Assembly (NCBI GenBank): GCA_025457985.1
Contig: JALOTI010000024.1
Coordinates: 1 to 11,058, forward strand
Length of the DNA: 11,058 nucleotides
Direction: 5' to 3'
DNA from: Leptospira sp.
GTDB taxonomy: Bacteria; Spirochaetota; Leptospiria; Leptospirales; Leptospiraceae
The notes below the pieces were generated by a model, which did not search any database, had not been told where the DNA came from, and was given only the letters and a program-made list of their open reading frames with translations. Numbering within the stretch: the first letter of the stretch is position 1; each line of letters begins with the position of its first letter. The translations under genes were made by a program, and so were the position numbers. Of the stretch, positions 6,720 through 11,058 are shown piece after piece.

Positions 6720-8594
6720 TTACCTACGATCTACGAGGTGGTAGAGTAGTAGGTCAACGTCTGATGGATCCACTCCAGAAATATGCAAAGCCGATTCCAA
6801 ATCCATCGGCTTGTGCTTTTTTAATTTCATGAGCGCTTCTGTCTTTAGTCCTTTTACACCTTCATAAGAAAAGTCTTCCGGTATTTTAAATCCCAAAAAC
6901 TTCTTTCGATACTCTATCGTTTCAAGTTCTCTTTTGAGGTAACCTTCATACTTAATTTCCATCTCTAGGACAGCTTTCTCTTCATCGTTTAAGTTTTCTA
7001 GCTCAGGCAAAATAGGTATAAGGTCCTCGATCTTGATATCAGATCGTTTCAAAAAGGCAGATAGTGTGTGGCCAAATTTATAGTTCGAAATCTGTTTTTG
7101 CTCTAAAATCGTAGTAAGCTCCTCTGACGGTTTCATCGAAGTTACATACATTTGAGTTTTTAATTTATCTATTCGCTGGTAACGATCCTCCATCTCTTGG
7201 AACAAATCTTTTGAAACCAGTCCCATCTCAAATCCATACTTCATCAATCGTTTGTCTGCATTATCTTGCCTTAACAGAAGTCGATATTCAGCTCTGCTTG
7301 TAAACATTCGATAGGGATCCTCAACTCCTTTATGAACGAGATCATCCACGAGCACACCTATATAGGACTCGCTTCTGGAGAATAAAATTGGTTCTTCCTT
7401 TCGTACCGAGCGAACTACATTATACGCAGCTACAAGTCCTTGTGCTGCTGCTTCTTCATAACCGGTAGTTCCATTGATTTGACCTGCAAAGAATAGACCT
7501 TTGACTTTTTGAGTTTCTAGAGTAGGACGTAATTCTGTCGGATCTACAAAATCATATTCAATTGCGTAACCTGGACGCATCAACTCAACTTCTTCTAGTC
7601 CTTTGATGCTTCTCAGAAATTTCCATTGCACTTCTTCGGGAAGACTAGTGGACACACCGTTTAAATACATCTCATGTGTATCATAACCCTCTGGCTCTAT
7701 AAAGATCTGATGCCGATCCCTCTCAGCAAAACGAACGATCTTATCTTCAATCGATGGACAATATCTCGGACCAATACTTTTGATCTGTCCAGAATACATC
7801 GGCGAGAATTCTAAGTTATCGCGGATCATCGCGTGTGTCTTTTCATTCGTATATGTTATGTAACAAGGAATTTGTTTTCGATTGAGTTCCTTAGTTGAAA
7901 AAGAAAATGGTTTCGGATTTTCATCACCATGTTGCTCTTCCAAGTCTTCGAAGCGAATGGAATTCTTGTGAACACGAGCAGGTGTTCCAGTCTTCAATCT
8001 TCCCAAACGGAATTGGTATCTTCCTAAAGTTTCTGAAAGTCCTTTGGTAGTTGGTTCACCAATTCGACCTGATTCCTTTTGATAGGTTCCAATATGGATT
8101 ACACTAGATAAAAAAGTACCTGTTGTCAGTACTACGTGATTAGTTTCAAATTGAAACCCACGCCCTGTCATCACGCCAGTTACCTGAGTATTTTCGATTA
8201 TCAAATCTTCGACAGTGTCTTGGCGAATGGAAAGATTCTTTAAATGTTCTAGTTGGTGTTTGATAGCAAGTTGGTATTGTTTCTTTTCAGCTTGGGCACG
8301 AGGTGCCCAAACCGAAGGGCCCTTAGAAGTATTTAACATCTTAAACTGGATACCCGTTGCATCGATTGTCTTTGCCATAAGACCACCGAGTGCATCCACT
8401 TCTCGAACCATATGTCCTTTAGCGATCCCTCCAATCGCAGGATTACAACTCATCTGACCAATCGTATCTAAGTTCATAGTAATGAGTAGGGTGCGGAGTC
8501 CTGCGCTCGCACTGATGTAAGCGGCTTCTGTTCCTGCGTGACCGGCGCCGACAACGATGCAATCAAAACGTTTTGGGTAAAATGAATTATCCAT
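6720..8594 (-). CDS. mnmG: tRNA uridine-5-carboxymethylaminomethyl modification enzyme MnmG (GidA)
   Basis: A 624-residue FAD enzyme, close to the E. coli length (629). With MnmE it makes the 5-carboxymethylaminomethyl group on the wobble uridine of several tRNAs, using methylene-tetrahydrofolate, NADH and glycine or ammonium. The Rossmann FAD motif VGAGHAG is at 15-21, followed by the family stretch [20 protein letters not shown] (50-69). Both GidA signatures are present: [11 protein letters not shown] (275-285, Cys279 being the conserved cysteine) and [17 protein letters not shown] (370-386). The C-terminal helical domain that binds MnmE and tRNA is complete. mnmE is not in this window. rsmG, the usual neighbour, is separated from it by an opposite-strand gene. 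No strong ribosome-binding site precedes the ATG. Confidence 0.97.
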   Translation of the reverse strand: MDNSFYPKRFDCIVVGAGHAGTEAAYISASAGLRTLLITMNLDTIGQMSCNPAIGGIAKGHMVREVDALGGLMAKTIDATGIQFKMLNTSKGPSVWAPRAQAEKKQYQLAIKHQLEHLKNLSIRQDTVEDLIIENTQVTGVMTGRGFQFETNHVVLTTGTFLSSVIHIGTYQKESGRIGEPTTKGLSETLGRYQFRLGRLKTGTPARVHKNSIRFEDLEEQHGDENPKPFSFSTKELNRKQIPCYITYTNEKTHAMIRDNLEFSPMYSGQIKSIGPRYCPSIEDKIVRFAERDRHQIFIEPEGYDTHEMYLNGVSTSLPEEVQWKFLRSIKGLEEVELMRPGYAIEYDFVDPTELRPTLETQKVKGLFFAGQINGTTGYEEAAAQGLVAAYNVVRSVRKEEPILFSRSESYIGVLVDDLVHKGVEDPYRMFTSRAEYRLLLRQDNADKRLMKYGFEMGLVSKDLFQEMEDRYQRIDKLKTQMYVTSMKPSEELTTILEQKQISNYKFGHTLSAFLKRSDIKIEDLIPILPELENLNDEEKAVLEMEIKYEGYLKRELETIEYRKKFLGFKIPEDFSYEGVKGLKTEALMKLKKHKPMDLESALHISGVDPSDVDLLLYHLVDRR

Positions 8595-8739
8595 ATTATG
8601 TCTTTTAACAATCCTTAAATCAAAGAGGAATCTCTAATTTTACGATAAACATGAGAAGGCTATACACTTCTATTGAAAAAAAGATAAAATTCATTTTCTA
8701 AAATCCGAACTTGTAAACTCTGGAAGGACAGGAATCTCT
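8595..8739. promoter_or_regulatory. Divergent mnmG-ilvE intergenic region
   Basis: This 145-base AT-rich spacer must hold promoters for both flanking genes. For ilvE, TTGAAA (8673-8678) and TCTAAA (8697-8702), 18 bases apart, are a plausible -35/-10 pair. The ilvE Shine-Dalgarno AGGA (8730-8733) lies 6 bases before its ATG. An 11-base direct repeat AGGAATCTCTA occurs at 8626-8636 and 8730-8740. I could not identify a convincing mnmG promoter. No RNA gene or riboswitch is recognisable. Confidence 0.45.
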
Positions 8740-9663
8740 ATGGCTTCAAATTCTTTTGACTACTCCTACTTCGAAGGAAAAATTACTCCTTCACACGATG
8801 CTAAGATTAGCATCCAGACTCATGCATTTCAATATGGAACAGCTGTCTTTGGTGGTATCAGAGGCTACTATAACGAAACAAAAAAAAATCTCTATGTATT
8901 TCGATTGGCAGACCATTGCAAACGATTGGTGAACTCCACTAAGATCATGCAATTGCAGTTTCATAAATCTGCAGATGAGATTCTCTCCATTGTCCTCGAG
9001 CTTCTAAAAAAAAATGAGGCCAAACAAAATGTCTACCTTCGCCCAATCATCTATACTTCTTCCCTACAACTTTCACCTAGGTTTCATGATGTTCCAGCAG
9101 ACATAGCCATCTATGTCTTGAAATTAGATGACTACCTGGATACACAAAATGGATTAAAGACCATCGTCTCCTCTTGGCAGCGATTTTCGGATCACCAAAT
9201 CCCTACACTTTCAAAAGTGAGCGGTGGTTATGTGAACTCTGCTCTCGCTAAATCCGAAGCCGTTCAAAATGGAATGGATGAAGCTATCTTCCTAGATGGG
9301 AGAGGATTTGTGTCGGAAGGTTCAGCCGAGAATATATTTTTAGTCAAAGATGGAGTTATCCATACACCGAGTATCAATTCATCAATTTTAGAAGGGATTA
9401 CACGAAAGAGTATTATCCAAATTGCAAAAGATTTAGGTCATACGGTAATCGAAAGAGATATCGTCCGATCGGAATTATACACGGCAGATGAACTTTTCTT
9501 TTCTGGTACTGGAGTTCAAGTGGCTTGGATATCTGAAGTGGATCGAAGAAAGATAGGAACCGGTTCAATCGGTTTGATTACCAAACAAATCCAATCGAAA
9601 TTTTTTGATACAGTTCGTGGGAACGTGAGCAACTATATGAACTGGCTTACACCAGTTTACTAA
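8740..9663 (+). CDS. ilvE: Branched-chain amino acid aminotransferase (class IV, PLP-dependent)
   Basis: A 307-residue cytoplasmic enzyme, the normal size for this family. It transfers amino groups between glutamate and the keto acids of leucine, isoleucine and valine, the last step of their synthesis. The N-terminal FQYGTAVFGGIRGY (30-43) is the BCAT-type signature. The PLP lysine is Lys159 in SKVSGGYVNSALAKSEA, and Glu193 in VSEGSAENIFLV should contact the pyridine nitrogen; both fall at about the E. coli IlvE positions. LEGITRKSI (217-225) and ELFFSGTGVQVAWI (251-264) complete the phosphate-binding part. D-amino-acid transaminase or aminodeoxychorismate lyase are the main alternatives in fold type IV, but the YGTAVFxGIR motif and length favour BCAT. 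It lies 6 bases upstream of holB and is probably cotranscribed with it. Confidence 0.93.
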   Translation: MASNSFDYSYFEGKITPSHDAKISIQTHAFQYGTAVFGGIRGYYNETKKNLYVFRLADHCKRLVNSTKIMQLQFHKSADEILSIVLELLKKNEAKQNVYLRPIIYTSSLQLSPRFHDVPADIAIYVLKLDDYLDTQNGLKTIVSSWQRFSDHQIPTLSKVSGGYVNSALAKSEAVQNGMDEAIFLDGRGFVSEGSAENIFLVKDGVIHTPSINSSILEGITRKSIIQIAKDLGHTVIERDIVRSELYTADELFFSGTGVQVAWISEVDRRKIGTGSIGLITKQIQSKFFDTVRGNVSNYMNWLTPVY

Positions 9664-9669
9664 TTTTAG

Positions 9670-10602
9670 ATGACTGTCGCAGACTTTTCATTGGATGAGA
9701 TCCTAGGTCAGGAAACTGCAAAGATCTATTTGCAATCCTTCTTAAAAGACCGATCCAAAATTCCAGGCTCTCTCATTTTCCATGGTCCACCAGGGGTGGG
9801 AAAATGGTCTGCGGCAGAGAGGTTTTCACGACACCTTCTTTGTTTGATTGGAACTTCCTGTGGCGTCTGTGAAGGTTGCAGACTATTTTCAAAAAAACAA
9901 AATCCTGATTATATACAATTTCCAAGAAACAAAACAATACCGATAGGATCAGAAAAAGATCCAGACGAGTTCACCATTCGTTGGTTATTGCAAGCACGTA
10001 TTCCTTACAAACCGCATGTAGGCGATTATCGTATCATTTTGTTTCCTGAAGCAAATCGAATCGGCAATGAAGCAGAGACAACTCTTCTGAAAACATTAGA
10101 AGAACCTCCTCCTCACACAAAATTCATTTTAATAACCAATGACATTCGAAGTTTAAAACCGACGATCGTGTCGAGATCGATTGCTATTCCCTTTCAATAC
10201 CTAAGTCAAAACACTATCAAAAGTTTGCGAAGAGAGGATATGGGATCTGTTAAAGAGTATTTTGGAGGTTCCATGAATCCCTTCGAAATCGACGATAGCA
10301 ATTTAGAAGAATGGCATTCCTATGTGAAAGAAAACTGCCATGATGCCATACATCTATTCAAATTAGAAAATTGGATCAGAGACCAACTCACACATATTCG
10401 CAATCAGAAAAATAAGTTATCTGGAATAGATTTTTTGGATACCATTGCTTTACTTCTCCTATACGAATACCGCACCACGGATTTTGAAAGACATATAAAA
10501 AAAGTGGAAGCAATATTAGATTTTAAATCCAAATTGCATTCTGAAATTCCAGCCTTGGAATATGTTTTACTTTCCCAATTATTTCTTCGTTTGGCAAATT
10601 AA
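9670..10602 (+). CDS. holB: DNA polymerase III delta' subunit (clamp loader)
   Basis: A 310-residue AAA+ family protein. Delta' is the rigid, non-hydrolysing part of the clamp loader that loads the beta clamp on DNA. The P-loop is GPPGVGKW (39-46), with Trp where ATP-hydrolysing DnaX proteins have Thr/Ser, fitting delta'. The zinc module cysteines are C58, C64, C67 and C70. The Walker B region RIILFPEANR (121-130) is degenerate. TLLKTLEEPP (138-147) is typical of HolB/DnaX. The arginine-finger SRC motif appears as SRS (168-170), keeping the Arg. The C terminus is a poorly conserved helical collar domain. DnaX is excluded by the P-loop and the short length. The ATG is 6 bases after the ilvE stop with no clear ribosome-binding sequence, suggesting coupled translation. 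Confidence 0.93.
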   Translation: MTVADFSLDEILGQETAKIYLQSFLKDRSKIPGSLIFHGPPGVGKWSAAERFSRHLLCLIGTSCGVCEGCRLFSKKQNPDYIQFPRNKTIPIGSEKDPDEFTIRWLLQARIPYKPHVGDYRIILFPEANRIGNEAETTLLKTLEEPPPHTKFILITNDIRSLKPTIVSRSIAIPFQYLSQNTIKSLRREDMGSVKEYFGGSMNPFEIDDSNLEEWHSYVKENCHDAIHLFKLENWIRDQLTHIRNQKNKLSGIDFLDTIALLLLYEYRTTDFERHIKKVEAILDFKSKLHSEIPALEYVLLSQLFLRLAN

Positions 10603-10784
10603 TTCGCATAACAAACGTAAATATCTCCAAAAGAGAACAGGATTGTGACTAAAAATAATGTGACATAATTGTTTTACAAAGACTGACTTATTTTTTCATT
10701 CTCGAAGGGTTTTCGATTTTTCATTTGAATTCTACCTACTTGCTAAAAGTATAGTACCCGATTTCAATACAAAGCGGGTTTCGA
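10603..10784. other. holB-dnaA intergenic region, candidate origin and dnaA control region
   Basis: A 182-base AT-rich spacer, the largest in the window. It contains TGTGACTAA at 10644-10652 (reverse complement TTAGTCACA, one mismatch to the DnaA-box consensus TTATNCACA). A second TGTGAC lies 15 bases on, at 10659-10664. There is an imperfect palindrome at 10654-10670, a small hairpin with 5-base TCGAA/TTCGA arms followed by a T-run (10702-10721), a promoter-like pair, and an ACCCG/CGGGT inverted repeat (10756-10779). No cluster of perfect DnaA boxes is present, so the origin assignment is only suggestive. Confidence 0.4.
10725..10755 (+). promoter_or_regulatory. dnaA: Candidate dnaA promoter
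   Basis: TTGAAT (10725-10730, four of six to the -35 consensus) and TATAGT (10750-10755, five of six to the -10 consensus) are separated by 19 bases. This would start a transcript near 10762, about 23 bases before the dnaA start codon. The spacing is slightly long, so the call is tentative. Confidence 0.4.
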
Positions 10785-11058
10785 TTGGATACTAAGTGGC
10801 CAAAAATTTTAGAGGAGATATCTAAACAGATACCCCCAAAGTATTTTTCAAATTTTATTGAGCCTTTAAAATTTCAAAAATCCAATTCAGAGTCTTTTGT
10901 AATTGTAGCGCCTTCCTCAGGAATCAAACGACACGTAGAAACAAAATACCTTACTTACATCGAAGATGCAATCTATCAAGTACTAGGTGATAAATATAGC
11001 ATTCAAATTACTACTGAATCAGAAGAGGGAACGCTCTCTTTAAAAGAAACTTTGACTT
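10785..11058 (+). CDS. dnaA: Chromosomal replication initiator DnaA, N-terminal part (runs off the window)
   Basis: About 91 codons of an open frame that continues past the end. The residues after the start (WPKILEEISKQIPPKYFSNF and following) match DnaA domain I, which begins with a helix of the form W-x-x-I/V-L followed by a conserved FxxFIxPL-like stretch. This domain self-oligomerises and binds helicase or regulators. The C-terminal part visible here (from about residue 75) is the variable linker, domain II. The AAA+ and DNA-binding domains lie outside the window. TTG at 10785 is chosen because the frame has a stop at 10752-10754 and the only other codon that could start upstream is ATT. 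No good Shine-Dalgarno is present, only GCGGG about 7 bases before the start. Translation may therefore be deliberately weak. Confidence 0.92.
   Translation, partial: MDTKWPKILEEISKQIPPKYFSNFIEPLKFQKSNSESFVIVAPSSGIKRHVETKYLTYIEDAIYQVLGDKYSIQITTESEEGTLSLKETLT

Noticed and set aside
8587..8595. TTATCCATA, one mismatch to a DnaA box
   Set aside because: A single copy that overlaps the mnmG start codon, with no second box nearby; chance is a sufficient explanation.
8651..8701. Short ORF of 16 codons (MRRLYTSIEKKIKFIF) upstream of ilvE, possible attenuation leader peptide
   Set aside because: It has only one Leu and three Ile codons, no run of them, no nearby Shine-Dalgarno and no terminator/antiterminator pair after it.
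10702..10721. Hairpin followed by T-run, possible holB terminator
   Set aside because: The stem is only 5 pairs with two G-C pairs, too weak to call as an intrinsic terminator; it is mentioned only as part of the spacer.

Overview
The window is a piece of a bacterial chromosome around the replication start region. Gene content and style fit a spirochaete of the family Leptospiraceae, most likely Leptospira. The clues are the moderately AT-rich composition (judged by eye), an M23-family protein with a spirochaete-like cytoplasmic tail (motif [12 protein letters not shown]) next to a bactofilin, a YaaR (DUF327) gene, and chromosomal parA/parB, rsmG, mnmG, holB and dnaA close together. The genus call rests on remembered family knowledge, not on a search.

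Layout from left to right. (1) Bases 1-3518, + strand: a tightly packed cell-envelope/cell-shape operon made of an M23/LytM-domain membrane protein (5' end outside the window), a bactofilin, a YaaR-family protein and an MsbA-related ABC half-transporter. (2) Bases 3492-5885, - strand: rsmG-parA-parB, nearly gapless, converging on the first operon with a 27-base overlap at the 3' ends. (3) Bases 5944-6702, + strand: an exported protein of unknown function with YD-like repeats, sitting between rsmG and mnmG, which are usually neighbours. (4) Bases 6720-8594, - strand: mnmG. (5) Bases 8740-10602, + strand: a branched-chain aminotransferase (ilvE) and the DNA polymerase III delta' gene (holB). (6) Bases 10603-10784: an AT-rich spacer with dyad symmetry and DnaA-box-like motifs. 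(7) Bases 10785 to the end: the 5' part of dnaA, starting with TTG.

The strongest finding beyond the genes is a pair of near-perfect parS centromere sites (core GTTTCACGTGAAAC). One lies inside rsmG (5646-5661) and one inside the unknown exported-protein gene (6605-6620). They are exact reverse complements of each other and lie 959 bases apart. With parA and parB alongside, this is a complete ParABS chromosome segregation module about 4-5 kb from dnaA. The bactofilin operon next to it is noteworthy because bactofilins are known to work with M23 proteins in cell shape and, in Myxococcus, to scaffold ParABS. The M23 domain here has lost two of its five active-site residues, which suggests a regulatory or scaffolding role.

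No tRNA, rRNA, CRISPR, insertion sequence or prophage was seen, and no gene-free stretch exceeds 300 bases. Most of the window is conserved core biology. The novelty is in the arrangement, the parS placement, the degenerate M23 partner and the unknown gene at 5944-6702.
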